Source: Gonium pectorale (lineage: Eukaryota > Chlorophyta > Chlorophyceae > Chlamydomonadales > Volvocaceae). Taken from it: a stretch of DNA of 64,000 bases. A program made the position numbers and the translations under genes. The first letter of the stretch is position 1, and each line of letters begins with the position of its first letter. A model generated the notes under the pieces. It saw only the letters and a list, made by a program, of their open reading frames with translations, was not told where the DNA came from and did no database searches. Shown one piece after another: positions 37,301 to 48,734 of the stretch. The stretch is from contig LSYV01000008.1 in the NCBI GenBank assembly GCA_001584585.1, forward strand, positions 1,471,293 to 1,535,292. The letters are read 5' to 3'.

Positions 37301-40300
37301 CTGTCTGCAGCTGTGCGCCACCCCTGCGCTCGTTCCTGGAGGCTCTGGTGGCTCTTGCGGGCACAGCGGACCGGTGTGCAACTGCTCGTTGTACGATGTC
37401 AGATGTACAATGTCAGGTGTACGATGCCCGCAACCAACACACGTGTCAACTGCACCCTCCACCCGCCCCGCGCGCCCTCGCTCCCCCCTCCCCCAGCAAC
37501 CTTATCTTCTTCAAGACGGAGCTGTCGGCATTCGTGAGGTGGGGCCCGTCAATTTGTGGTGCGAGTAACAGTAACGGCGGTGGTGACAATTGTAACTGTC
37601 GCTGGGACATCCAAGGCTGCCGCAGCCGCTGCAGCGCGGTTGGTCCGTTGCCTATGCTCCCACCCAGCCCCGCAGCTAACCCACATCCACACCAAGATGC
37701 CACGTCCGGACCCGTACCCGCACCCACTCCCGCCACCGCACTCACGCCCCCATGTGTGTGCGGGCTCCATACTACCCTTGCTCCACACCCCGCACCCCAC
37801 GCCCTCGCCACTACCTTGCAGGTTCTCCAAGTGCTGTGTGTGGATTGAGCAAGCCCGCATTGAGGCGTTCATCGGATTCACGTTCTGGTTCGTACGGCAC
37901 TACTGGAGCTTGGGAACGTACACATTCGCCGACATGCTGTACCTCAAGGTGCGTCAGGGCGTGTACGGCATCGGTTGTGGGCCGATTGAGACGGTTTGTA
38001 GCTGGACGGGGAAAGAGGTCCTTGCAGGTGTTTTGCTCCTGGGTTTAATAAGGTGCGAGCGTTGCAGCGGCACCCACTCCAACAAGCAGCACCCCGCTCC
38101 CAACATGCCGTACGGTTATACGGCACGCCGGATCCCACCCACGCCTCGCTGCGTTGTCCTTCCCACCGCAGGGCAGCAACAAGGAGATGACCCTCACTCG
38201 CAACCCCATCAGTGAGTAGCACCGCGCCGCGCCCGCCGCCGGCCCGCTCCACGATCCGCCGCACGACCTCATGACCGCATCCCTTGGTGGCCCCCCACCC
38301 TGGATGGCGTCCCCGGGCCGGATCGCCAGCCCGCGTCGTCCGCCCCTTCCGTCAAAACCGTGAAGCACACGCGCGCACAGCCGCGCTCTACGGTACCTTC
38401 ACCCATACCGCCGCATCCCAGCGCCTCACCTGAACCCAGCCTGCCTGCCTGTCGGGTGCAACCGTACCTCAAACACGAGTTCGCACTGTATCGCTCTGTC
38501 AGACGCCGATCCCGGTTAACGCCGACCCCGCACGATGAACCCTCTCTCCCCAACGTGCATGCCCGGGCATTTCCCTCCGGCCCCCGCCCTCCAACGCATC
38601 CGCCCACCCCTCCGCAGTCTTCAACCTGGTGACGACCAAGACGGTGCACGAGGTGAGGCGGGGTGTGCTTGGGTTGCTAGCCGGGATGTGGGGATGCTGG
38701 CGAGACCAGAGGAGGCAATGAAGAGGCTGGACACGCGCGCAGGGGCCCAGGGGGGAGGGGAACAGGGGATACCGGTACGGGGCGCTTTGGGGGTGAAACT
38801 CGCGAAACACATACGCGGCGCGGCGCAGGGCCGGTCGTGGCCTGGTGTGGCTTCCGTCCGCATCGGAGCAGGGAGGGGCGTGACGCCCAAGCTGCCCGTG
38901 CCCGCGCGTGCCCCGCAAGTGTGGAGCACGGGGCCTGGCCTGGCCTGGGTAGGGGTGCATCCTTGCGTGCTCTGATTCGTGGTGGTGCCCGGGAGGTGCC
39001 GCGCTGGACATCCCACATCACTGACGCGACCGCCCTCTTCCCCACCCTTACCCCCGGTCCTCCTCCCGACCCTTCCAATTCGCACGACCGTACGGCGGCG
39101 TCCGTGCATGACAGGGATACTGGGGAGACTGGCAGGTGCGTGCGCTGGGGGGGGGAGGGGAGGTCCGGGGGCCGGAGACGAGGGGCTGGTAAGGTGTGGG
39201 CTCTCTGCTACGGCGGGTCGGGAGCCAATCGGCTCGTTGGGGCCTGCAGCCCTTCTGTCACCTCTGTGGGGAGATTGTACCCTGTATCTCTGCATCTGTA
39301 GGAGAAGCCCGGGGGGCTCCGGGCAGGTGCGCACGCTGCCTGCAGCATCGGCCGCGTGTCGCAGACGCGGTTGCGTACTCGTGAACTGCCCCGGCCACTT
39401 CTCAGAATACCCCGACCGTCCCACCGCCGTACATCTTTTCTCACTACAATCGTACATGTGTCCGTACGTCCGTACAGGCGTGGCGGTACTGCGCCCGCAA
39501 CTACGCGCCCGAGTTTCCATACCTGTCCAAGGGACAGCAGGTCCACGGCTTCCGCACGCGCACCGAGGAGAAGCAGGGCGGAGGGGACGACACGGCGCTC
39601 AAGTGAGGCTGCGGGGCTGCTGGGGTGCCCGGGCGCCCGGGCAGGATGGCGGTGCGGGAGCCCGCAAACATGCGCTTGCTCTCTCCGAGGGTTCACTCGG
39701 GTCAATCGTGGCTGAGGGGTTGCGGTATGGAGCAACGGGCCAGCGATGCGGGCGGGGTCTGCGGCCGGGTCTAGATCCTGCTGCTGCTTTGGGTTGACTG
39801 CAGCTACGGGTACGTAGCGGAAAAGTCTGACAACGTCTTTAGGTGCAGCCAGCAGGCGGCCACCTTGCGCTGCTCGCTGCTGTCTCACCGGGCATGCTCT
39901 ACAGCTCCTCCGTACACGGTGTGCCGTACGGTGTACCCCGTGCACGTGTGTCGCCGCACCGGGCTGCCCGTCGTAGCCGCCGGGTCCCTGTCCTTGCACT
40001 TGAGCCCTACCGCCACCCAGCCGTCGTGAGCCGTCGTAAGGTGCAGCTGCCTTTCGCGCGCTGTTGATTGACCCCACACCTTGCCCCGTCCCCTCTCCCA
40101 CCTCGCAGTGGCCTCGAGTGAGTACAGTCCGGCTGGCCTGGGCTGCAGGGCTGTGTGGGTGCAGGGCTTGGCTGGCAGAGCAGCGCTGGCGGGGTTTGTG
40201 GGTGGGGCCGTGGGGCCGGCTCGTGCCCCGCCCGGGCTGCGTCCGCCGAGCTGGGTAGGAGGTGGCCAGGGCGATCCCCGCAGGGCAGCTCCCCGACCTG

Positions 40301-42935
40301 ACAACGCAATCACGGTTCGAATCATGGAGCAGAGCATTACTAGAGCATTACTTCATTTTGGCCCCGATCGGAGACTTCGGCTGTGGGTCTTCGCGGCCCC
40401 GCACAGCGAAGGATGCACCGAGTTGATGGCGGGAGGCAGCTCGTTGCCAGGGGGCGCAGGGCCCCCGCCGCACCCCTGGGGCCCGCGCGTTGTGTGCGCC
40501 GACTGTAGAGGAAGGATTAGTCAACGCTTGATCAACCCCTGTCCGTACGGCTGCGTGCACGACTGCACCCACCTCAGGTTGTCGTGCATGGACGAGACCA
40601 AGGTGATGGTCCACGAAGGTACATCTGCTTGCGCCTGTGCGCGTGTGTGCGCTGTGTGCGTGCGCGTGAGCTTTATGTATGCGTGACATCTTGCTGAAGC
40701 GTGTGTGTGTATTGTGTGTGTGCGCGCGGGTGTATGTATAATGCCTGCGCGGAGGGGAGGGGACGGCACATTCGCTCGCGGAGGGGTGGATTAAGTGGGG
40801 GGCCGTGGGTCAGCCCTTCGCGCACACCCAACCCAAGCACACCCCCCTCAGCCACAGGCGTCGCCGCATCGGCTAGCGGCCAACTGCCTCGGCCTTCGGC
40901 CTTTCTTAAACCCACCCCTCTGCTCCACCCCCACCCCTCTGCGTCAAACCACCTTTCTTCCAACCCACACCTCTGCTCCTGCCGTCAAACCACCAACCGC
41001 AAAACACCAGGCTACTACGGCGACTGGTTTGGTACCAGCTCGTGCGCCCCGGGTGACTACATTATCGGAGCGTCCATGCTGGTGGAGGATCCCGTGGGCG
41101 GCGGCGATGGTGCGAGGGCGGGGCCGGGGGTGGGCGGTTGGCGCACCGGGAGGCGCTGGCACTGGTGCTGGCACTGGCTGGGGACGGTCGGCGCTGGCAT
41201 TGGGAGCGGTTGGCGGTTGGGGAGTGCCCACTGCCCCGGGTGGGGAGTGCCTGGAGGAGTCTGGATAGTTCAAGCAGCCCGTGCAGGGGCTGGCGGCGCT
41301 TCCTGCGGCTCCTGGGGTGGAGCAGTGCGGCAGCGACGCGCACGGCCTCTTGGCCATTCCCTTCTTCAAATGCCTACGTTCTTTTCACCTATTTCCAGGG
41401 ATTGCACACCTGGCTCCCATCTGATCCCTTCCGCCTACGCACATCTAGCACATCTCCACTATCAGGGGCCGAGCCATCATGTCCCCCACCCGCCTGCCCG
41501 CCTCCCACAACGGCCTCCCTGAGCCCGAACCCGCCACACCCACCCCACCCCCAGACACGGCGGCCAACAGCATCCACTTCTACTGCAACCAAGGCGGCTA
41601 CATCCAGAGCCACTCCGGGGTGCGTACCTCCCGAGCGGGGTTTGCCTGCCCGCCGCCTTTGCGCGCATGCGAGGCGCAGCTGTGTGTCGAGCGGGCTCCT
41701 CGGGGGATGGGATACGTGGGCGCGGTCTGTTAGCCTGAATGTGCGTGTATGTTCCGTGCCGTGAGATCCACGCTGTAAGGAAGGATGCACGCTGTTCGGT
41801 GAGCGGGTGGGCGGCTGCCGCGTATGTGCCGTGAGTCAGGCGCGGGGCTGGTGCGAGGTGACAGGGGGTGACAGGCCGGGGCTGCGACCGCATTTGTGTC
41901 GTGAGCGGGTGGGCTGCGGCCGCTGGCGTGCATATGCGCGTTGCTGGTGTGCTTGCGGCCCTGGTGGCGGTGCGTGGACACACACGCGCACACACAATGC
42001 GGACTCTTGGGTTGGAAGCGATGACTCCCCGTCACCGTGTGCCACTTTCCTGCCTCCTCTGAGGCCCCCCCTAATCGCCCTGCCCTCCCGGCTCCCCTCT
42101 CCACCGCCGCCGACGATGCCCGTGGTGCGCCTCCCCGCTCCGTCGGCACGCCCTTCTCCCTCGCCGCCAACAACATGGACGCGTGCCGTCTCCCGCATGC
42201 GGACGCGCCCGACCGTACGGAATGTACTGCAACAGTTCTGGGGCGAGTAAGTTTCACCCGGCTGCGGCGTAACGCGGTGCTGCGCGTCCCCGAGCCGTGC
42301 CGCCCGCTCAACCGGCCTTGCCATCGCGGCCGCCCGCCGATACGGGATTCCGTCCCTGGCTCGCCCGTGGCCATCGCTTGTCCATCCCATCCCGCGCCAC
42401 CCCACCCACCTATGCCGGGTAAATCCGTTGACATGTGCTTGCGTCCACCCACCCACCCCCCCGCACCCCCACCCCGCTGTACTGAGAATGCCTCCCACCC
42501 CCCACCCCCGGCTGGCGTCATCCTACCAAACCTTGTCTCCACAAAACCCCCCGCTGTGACCTGCCGCCCTGATCGCAGCTGGAACAGCCCGGTGTACTGC
42601 CCCAAGGGCACTCACGTGTGCGGCGTGCAAGTGCGGATGGAGGGGCCGCAGGTGCGTAACGTGGGAAGCCGATCACCGGCCTATTGGGGCCACCGGCGCC
42701 TGCTGGACCGCGGTGCCGGGCTGTCTGCTCGCAGCCCATGTATGCCAGTGGCCCACGCCGCAGCCCGCAGGGTGCTTGTGTACGGTAGTGCTGTACACGA
42801 CTGCAAGTACCGGAACTGCCCCTTTGACCGCTGCCGAGACGCTGAGACGCCAAACCGCAACGTTGGAACGCGCAGGGCGGCGGCGACGACACTGCCCTCA
42901 ACGGAATGAAGATCGCTTGCTGCCTGCTGTACTAA
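25303..42935 (+). CDS. EF-hand/single-TM protein with large ectodomain and C-terminal VMO-I domain, 40 exons
   Basis: Exons end at 25375, 25917, 26537, 27079, 27463, 28232, 28750, 29002, 29403, 29857, 30262, 30752, 31216, 31568, 32103, 32744, 32954, 33761, 34118, 34653, 34991, 35498, 35968, 36436, 36877, 37373, 37538, 37948, 38211, 38652, 39135, 39602, 39842, 40117, 40618, 41109, 41619, 42246, 42651 and 42935. All phases agree, and the total is 3354 nt (1117 aa). Residues 1-69 hold a degenerate EF-hand (VNVNNTSTIST) and a good one (ELDHNHDGNINADD). Residues about 87-112 form one TM helix (MIFAIVGLLFFCCATVAAT). Next is an unrecognised ectodomain of about 820 aa (blocks ELALLVLGVARV, YDVLGFFSWIE, IYEPCANPTN). 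Residues 938-1117 match vitelline membrane outer layer protein I: GYWGDW, GYYGDW and FWGDW start the three sheets, with DDTALN/DTAANSI in each. Probably a Ca2+-responsive cell-surface protein. The start ATG has good context (GCCATGT). Confidence 0.8.
26496..27079 (+). other. EF-hand encoded across exons 3 and 4
   Basis: Exon 3 (26496-26537) gives the entering helix RRAAIDGFLQ. Exon 4 (27039-27079) gives the loop D-H-N-H-D-G-N-I-N-A-D-D with ligands at positions 1, 3, 5, 9 and 12. Exon 5 starts the exiting helix (LLSMLEG). Confidence 0.8.
26551..26592 (+). repeat. (TCTGGG/CCTGGG)n hexamer array in intron 3
   Basis: Seven alternating 6-base units directly after a GTACGG donor; intronic. Confidence 0.8.
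27464..27978 (+). other. GC-AG intron after the TM exon
   Basis: The exon ends GAG and the intron starts GCGAGT; the acceptor is TTGCAG at 27978. Only this GC donor keeps phase 0 on both sides. Read-through adds five codons and then hits TAA. Confidence 0.6.
28236..28281 (+). repeat. GGGGC pentamer run right after a donor
   Basis: About eight GGGGC units start within a few bases of the GTGGGG donor at 28233, a strong G-quadruplex candidate in the pre-mRNA. Confidence 0.8.
33095..33160 (+). repeat. 9-bp minisatellite (GAGCGGYGG)n, intronic
   Basis: About seven near-identical 9-base units between the exons ending at 32954 and starting at 33698. Confidence 0.8.
40109..40117 (+). other. 9-nt micro-exon
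   Basis: TGGCCTCGA lies between CTCGCAG and GTGAGT. Inclusion restores SGLELSC, a VMO-I strand, in phase between the exons ending at 39842 and starting at 40578. Confidence 0.6.
42236..42246 (+). other. 11-nt micro-exon
   Basis: TTCTGGGGCGA lies between CAACAG and GTAAGT. It completes FWGDWNSPVYCPKG, the third VMO-I sheet start, and is required to keep the frame. Confidence 0.7.
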
Positions 42936-45308
42936 GGGCTGCCGTACGGTGTACGGCCACACTCAAGGTCGTGCGTGTTCAAGGCTTATGCCGAGCCCGG
43001 GCACCTCGCGTGCTGTACGGCACTGTCCTGCAGCGAGCGTGTCTATGCCGCAGCGAGGGCGAATCGTGCGAGGGCGCGCGCTCAATGCCCGAGTGTGGCC
43101 ATCGGCATCACGGAATGTGTTTGTAGCCGGAGCCCATCGTTTGGAGGCTCACTCCATCAGTTCTCGCTTCTGCCGCACCTTGTGTTCCCTCTCTTGGTGC
43201 AAGGCGAAGGGCGTGCGATCGGAGGATGGGCATTGCTCTGCGGCCAGATGAGTCCGTGCAGCAATTCCTTGGGGGAAGATGCGCGAGTCGAAGGATCAGA
43301 GCTGCTTGGAATACCGTTACCGTCATTAGCTCGCAGCCCAATCCCCTGGTGCAGCCTCACACGCAGCCACCGATGTCCTCATTCCATGTCCATACTCCAT
43401 ATACTGGAGGTTTACAATGCATTCGTACTGCAGCGTATGTCGCCATGCTGCCTGGTCCTGGCGTGATTCGTGATTCTTGTTGTGCGCAACGATGTTCTGC
43501 GGTTTGTAGGTTGGCTTGTTGGTCGCGCACTCGTTTCCTCATTCTTAGTTGAGGGCTCGTCGGCTTCTCTAGGCTCGACTGCTTTCGTCGCTTGCTGCTG
43601 CGCGCTGCACTTGGAACCCGTTCCACGCAATGCGGAGCACCGTACGCTGCCCACCCAGGGCAGAAGCGCATAATGCACGCTTCTGCTCCTGTCTGTTGTG
43701 GTTTTTCCTGTTGTGGTTCCTGCTTCCCTATGTTTCCTTCAATAAAATTGAGGCCGTGCGGCCCTCTTGTATGCTTGATTTGTGGGCTTTACGCGCGCCC
43801 TGGAGCTCATCATGTCTGGCCCAGCGGAGTTATTATCGTCTGTTCCTTTTGAGCGTGTGTTATTCTGGTACCGGTAAGCGTGGTAAGCACTGCGTTCTCA
43901 TTGTGTTATTTCGTGAGTCATGTGTTCCGTCATTCTCTCGACGGGCTCTTCATCATTCATGGCTCTTGCCGTGCATCCGTATTTTTACCCGTACGAACAG
44001 CGCGCTGCTTTCGTTCTGCCGCTTGAATCTGCGTGACTTGGGCTGCTTTTGACTACGACACGCTCGCAAGAGTGCATTGACTGACCCGCGGGTCACTACG
44101 CAGCCTGTAGGTGGGGACACAAGTCCCATGTGGAGGATTGGACTGGCACAGATATGTAAATCTATTACGGAAGCCTTCAATCGTCGGGACGCCTACACAA
44201 CGGGAGGGCGGCGGGGTGTGCCCTGTCCGTTCGTCTTCACTTCCAGGTCTGTGTACCGTATCGCCGTTCGGCATCCAGGGTGGGTGGGTGGGCTGGGCGC
44301 GTGCCGCTGTGGTTGCCGCTGGGCGCCGAGCCGCCGTCAGGCATGTGGCAAAGACGACGACACTGCATACCAAGCATGACAACTCACATCCGACTGGGTG
44401 ATTACGGTTGCCCTGGAAAGTTGGTCCCTCTAGGCTGGGACGGATCGTCGTCTGGCTCACTTCTCTTGCCCGCATTGCACTGCACCAATCCGCCCGCCCT
44501 ACTGAAAACGTCACGCCTTCAGTTGTGTATGACCGTAGGGACGGGTTCCCTCTCTGCAACTGTTCATTTGTTGTGTACTGGAGTAAGGAACCGTGCCGAA
44601 GAGTGCTACTTCCAACATTTGGCGTCCTTCCATCTCTTAGCAGTCAAGCTTTGCATCATATTGAAATGCACTTGGGTAATGTACCTCGCCAATTCGTATA
44701 CTCGGAGTCCACGGCCAAGCAAGGTTTTACAACTGGCACTTGGGGATCAACTGGAACCCAATCCCTAGCTGGCGGACTGCTGACGGCAGGCGTACGGTGG
44801 AAAGATTGCTACCTGCTTGTCCGTTCAATGCCAACAGCCTGGAGCGTCCGGCCGCTGTCCGGCTAGCGGTGATTAGAAGCCCTCCGACGCCACTGGAGAC
44901 GGTGCCACCGCACCTACGCAAGGCCTTTTTCTGTCTGGGCGCGAGTGCATCCTTCCTAAACTCTGAGAGAGGGTCCTTCCAGCTCTCCTGGGCCGAACCT
45001 AATGACCTGGTAGTGCCCGCTCCGTCCCTTGGCTGGGTATGGGTTGTTTGCGACGGCGCCAGAGGTGCTTCCAGTGTCAGCATCTTCCCTGCCACATCAC
45101 CACACACAGCGAACCCGGGCGGGCAGGCCGCCGCTGCCTCAGCGCGGCAGCTGGCCTCCTGTGAAGGGCCATGTGTGACTCTCGGGTCACTTAATAGCTT
45201 CAATCGTGATTCCGCTGCTCGGCCAGCCTGGGGCCGTACGACGTGTTACATGGCCGGTTCCATTGCTGGTAAGTAACTGCTTGACTGATTGCACCTCGCA
45301 CTCGATTC
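42936..45308. other. 3' UTR and intergenic
   Basis: T-rich 3' flank to about 44.05 kb; a TGTAA at about 44155 is the first plausible signal. The palindrome core TGACCCGCGGGTCA is at 44082-44095. No supported gene. Confidence 0.45.
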
Positions 45309-45826
45309 GCGCGGTCCCTGGACGCCTTGTCGGGCCACTTACAGACTGAAAATGAAAAGCCCGCGTTCGACGTGCTGCGCGCCGCAAGGACACTTGATGA
45401 GCCAGTCGGATACCCAACAAAGAAGCCGCTGCCCAAATCAGCAGTCAAGTTCACCGTGTCGAAAGAACTGATCCCTAAAATCTCCAAGGTCCTGCGACTG
45501 CTGCTGGGGCCTGTATCGGAGCTGGCGTCGCGGGGGCCGCCACCGACCGACCGGAACGACCGCATGGGCTTTATGGCGCCCACATTGGCGGCCTTCCAAG
45601 TTGCCACAGGAGTGCACCCAACCTGCATTTCGCAGCTGCTGCCGGTCCTGCCCGACAAGCCCGAGACCTCGCGCCTGTTCGCGCAGCTCTCGGACGGGTC
45701 GCTGCTGCAGTCGCTCGCGGACTGGTCGCGGCTCGCAGAATCGGTCGGCTGGGGGGTGGCGGAATTCCTCATGGACAGCAAATTCGCAGCCGCCGCGAAC
45801 CCCGGCGCCCAGACGCGCCCCAGGAT
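45309..45826 (+). pseudogene. MYND-family gene fragment, N-terminal part only
   Basis: The plus strand matches residues about 33-195 of the left-edge gene: RSLDALSGHL, LPKSAVKFTVSKELIPKI, QLLPVLPDKPETSRLFAQL and LADWSRLAESVGWG. It lacks the first ~32 codons (an in-frame TGA lies upstream). Similarity stops abruptly after QTRP at about 45826, and an unrelated frame continues to a stop at 45947. The body is not frameshifted, so the copy is fairly young. Confidence 0.75.
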
Positions 45827-46318
45827 CTACAAAGCGAGCAACACCAGCTACGGTCGTCTGGTGCCGCGTTTTGGACATCTGGGACGGCAACTATCTCTGC
45901 CGCCTGGTGGCCGACTGCTGCTCTGGCGCAGCTTTGACGATACCTAGCCGGGGCCTCTACCAGACAAGGTGCCGGCGGTTCACGGAGCTTGCCGCCGCGT
46001 CGACGGGCTGCGGTTGGGGGACGGATGTGCCCTGCGGGGCGCTTGGCCGTTGCCGCAGCTGCTGCGGCCGGCGCTCGCAGCCCCCCTCCCGCCTGGGCCC
46101 TGCTGTCCTTGTCTGTCCCTGGGGGTGGGGTTCAACCTGGGCTTTTCCACCACCTCCTCTTCTCTTTCTGGAGCCGATGCGGTTTGGAGCCGCGCCTTTG
46201 GCCATCCTTGTTCATAACCGAGACACAAACTACTGTCAATTTGCATGACAATCAGGGGCGCGCCCCAGGCCTGGAGTGCTTGGTTATGAGGTGCCGCAAC
46301 GTGAAAAGGTTGGAAAGG
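45827..46318. other. unassigned spacer between MYND fragment and LINE copy A
   Basis: Contains an 82-codon plus frame (45969-46217) without recognisable motifs. Confidence 0.4.
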
Positions 46319-47555
46319 TTTTTATGTGGAAAGGTTACAGGTGGAGAGGCGAGAAAGGGCGCAGACAACGGGATGGACAGGCAGCCAGCGGGCAGCCCTC
46401 CCGTTGGAAAGAAGAAGTGGAACACCAGGACAGGAGAAAAAGAGACCGAAAGGACCCAAGGAGCACAGGCAGCAAACCACCCCCCTCCCCTAGCAGAAGC
46501 CCGCAACGCGAACCCCTACCCCCCACCTGCGACCCGCCGGAACAGAGCGGCAAACGGCACCTGCCCCGATAAGGGCACCGTACCTCAAAACATCCAGAAA
46601 CGCAACACCCCGCAACACCCACCACCAAAAACCTACCACATCCTCTGAATCCCAAGCCCAACCACCGAACCCAGCGGGCACCCTGTGACGGAGCGCGAGG
46701 CCTGCAGGCGACCACCCCGCCACATCCCCGAATCCCAAGCCCAACCACCAAACTCAGCGGCCCCCCGCGACTCAGCGCAAGGCCCGCAGGCAACAACCCC
46801 GCCTCCCGCTTCCTGCTGCAAATCGAAGGCCTTCTGCAGCTCCACAGCCGCCTCCGCCAATGCTCCGTGCCAAAACCATTGCGGCACCCAGCTTGGGTTA
46901 CCGCCCTGAGATTGTGATTCTTGCAATGCTTGCTCATGCGTCGCGCCAGCACCGATGCATATTGCTTAGCCAGGGCACTGCCGACTGCGATACCGCGGTA
47001 GTTATCACATGTCACTGCATCGCCCTTCTTGAAACGGGCGAGAGAGTGATGGCCCTCCATTGCTGGGGGGAAGGACCCCACCGATACCCGGTTAAAGAGA
47101 GCACCAAGATAAGGCACAGCAACCCAGACAGGGGCCCGGCCTCTGTCGTACCGCAACGAGTACTTGTAGCACTCCGCCTGGAAATGCTCAAGCCTCGCAC
47201 TTTTGTTGTGAAGCACACGCTTAAGGGCATCCCCACCCTCGGCTTCGGTGATTGGTGCATTAAATTGCCCCGCCGCCGCGCACCATGCCAGGAATAGCCT
47301 CGAAGTCTCCCAGCCATATTCTATGCACTCACGCGTCCATCCGTAACCGTCCGAATCCTGGGCATCATGCACGGCTGGGTCGTACTCGTCGCAGGCAGGG
47401 TACCGGTACTGGGAAGGGTCAAGGGCCGCAACGGCCTCACGGCGGCGCACCTAGAGATGGGCATCCATGGCAGCAGCAACGTGCTCCACAAACGTAAACA
47501 GCATGTGGGCATCGGCGGGGGCCATGCCCCCACACGCATTGCTAGGAGCAGGTCC
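46319..47555 (-). mobile_element. LINE relic, copy A: 5' reverse-transcriptase fragment joined to the 3' end
   Basis: The minus-strand frame 47450-46335 contains SVGSFPPAMEGHHSLARFKKGD, CDNYRGIAVGSALAKQYA and VTQAGCRNG. This is the start of a LINE reverse transcriptase (the P..W..KKGD, NYRGIA and QAGFR blocks). The catalytic YADD block is absent: soon after QAGCR the frame runs into two ~83-bp tandem units (46637-46803) and a 3' UTR. That UTR also occurs at 47557-47941 and 54651-54763. It ends in TGTAACCTTTCCACA and a short A run at 46319-46323. An in-frame TAG precedes the frame, so it is internally deleted and dead. Confidence 0.75.
46637..46803 (-). repeat. two ~83-bp tandem units in the LINE 3' region
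   Basis: Both units contain CCCAAGCCCAACCACC and GCAGGC blocks on the plus strand, with a period of about 83-84. Confidence 0.75.
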
Positions 47556-47556
47556 T

Positions 47557-47941
47557 AATAAGGCTCCCTTGTTGGGGCAGGTGCCGTCTGCCTCTCTGTT
47601 TTCGGCGAGTCGCAGGGGGGGTTCTGGTTCGGGTTGCGGGCTTCTGCTAGGCGAGGAGGGCGGTTTGCTGCCTGTGCTCCACGGGTCCGTTCGGTCTGTT
47701 TCTCTCTTGTCCTGGTGGTCAGCTTCTCCTTTCCTTTCTGCCTTCCTGTTCTGTGGTCTTTAGGTGCAGGGTTCCTTCTCTTCTTGTGTGTGCCGTCGGT
47801 GTTTGGTCTTGGCCGCCGTGGTGCGCTGTAGTTAGGGCAGGGTTTCGGTAGTTCTCATCACGGGAGGGCTGCATGCATGTCCCTCCCGTTGTCTGCGCCC
47901 TTTCTCGCCTCTCCGCCTGTAACCTTTCCACAGAAAAAAAG
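47557..47941 (+). mobile_element. LINE relic, copy B: 3' end only
   Basis: About 385 bp matching the 3' UTR of copy A in opposite orientation, ending TGTAACCTTTCCACAG plus seven A. Its 5' truncation abuts the 5' side of copy A, so the two are head to head. Confidence 0.75.
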
Positions 47942-48158
47942 GCAGCACCAGGACCAGGGGGCACAGCCGAGGGTGCAGCCCAGGGCGCACCAACCCCAAG
48001 GGGTACAGCCTCAGGCTGTCCCTGCACGGGCCCCGCTTCAGCAGCAGCAGGGGCGACACCAACAGCAGCAGCAGCAGGCGGAGGTTGCAAGCCTAACCCA
48101 TCTGCAGCCGCAGCGGGTGCCAAGCCCACAACGGGCGGTACTGCAGCCCAACAACTGA
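47942..48158 (+). other. Gln-rich open frame after LINE copy B
   Basis: The frame reads PQGVQPQAVPARAPLQQQQ then HQQQQQQAEVASLTHLQPQ to a stop at 48158. It is a CAG-rich tract, perhaps an exon fragment of a Gln-rich protein interrupted by the LINE insertion. Confidence 0.3.
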
Positions 48159-48734
48159 CCGCGTGCCCGACACGCTAAGCGCCCTGGCAGCGCCATCCGG
48201 AGGCGCAGCTGAGCGGCAGTAGGCCGAGCCGGTGGTGGAGGTGGAGGAGGCGGTAGTAGAGGCGGCAGAGGCAACTGCAGGGGCAGCACCATCCTCCTTG
48301 GTGGCGATCCGGAAGAGCTCCCTGAGAACATACACACCCTCTTCTGAGGCGATTCGTCTCTGCAGACCTCTACCCTGGGCGCACACCCTCTGCATCCATC
48401 CCATCTGCTCTCAATGTCATGGGTTGCACATGCAGGCGCCATACCCATACGTGAACATGCGCCCGGTACCAAGGCCAGCCGCCGAAAGTGCGCTTCCCAG
48501 CTACCAACTCGCACCTGGTGCTGCCGGTCCTGGGGCTGACAGCCAGCTGACCCGGCTTCACGAGTCGACCCTCAACGAGGGCAAGACGGATTGGAGTGAT
48601 ACACGGACCTACGCCATCAGGTACCGGTACGTCCTTGCAGCTGTTCAAACAGGGCTCCGCCAGCTCGCCGCTGCCTGACCCTGCAACTTTCTACCGCGTG
48701 TCAGCGCTGAGAGGTCCCTCGCGAGGGCGGAAAG

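Larger units (their letters stand above)
39115..42935 (+). other. VMO-I beta-prism domain block, ten exons
   Basis: The ten exons from 39115-39135 to 42876-42935 encode one complete three-sheet VMO-I fold of about 180 aa. Each sheet opens with a (G)YWGDW-type motif, has a CP-x-G-x(3)-G strand pair, and closes with GG-DDTALN or DTAANSI. Metazoan VMO-I proteins are secreted; its role in algae is unknown. Confidence 0.75.

Noticed and set aside
40314..40323. GGTTCGAATC resembling a tRNA T-loop
   Set aside because: The flanking bases do not form a T stem or acceptor stem, and no A/B box pair lies upstream.
44408..45276. Plus-strand frames upstream of the 45.3 kb MYND fragment
   Set aside because: No matching residues in the left-edge gene and no family motif; not enough to call a gene.
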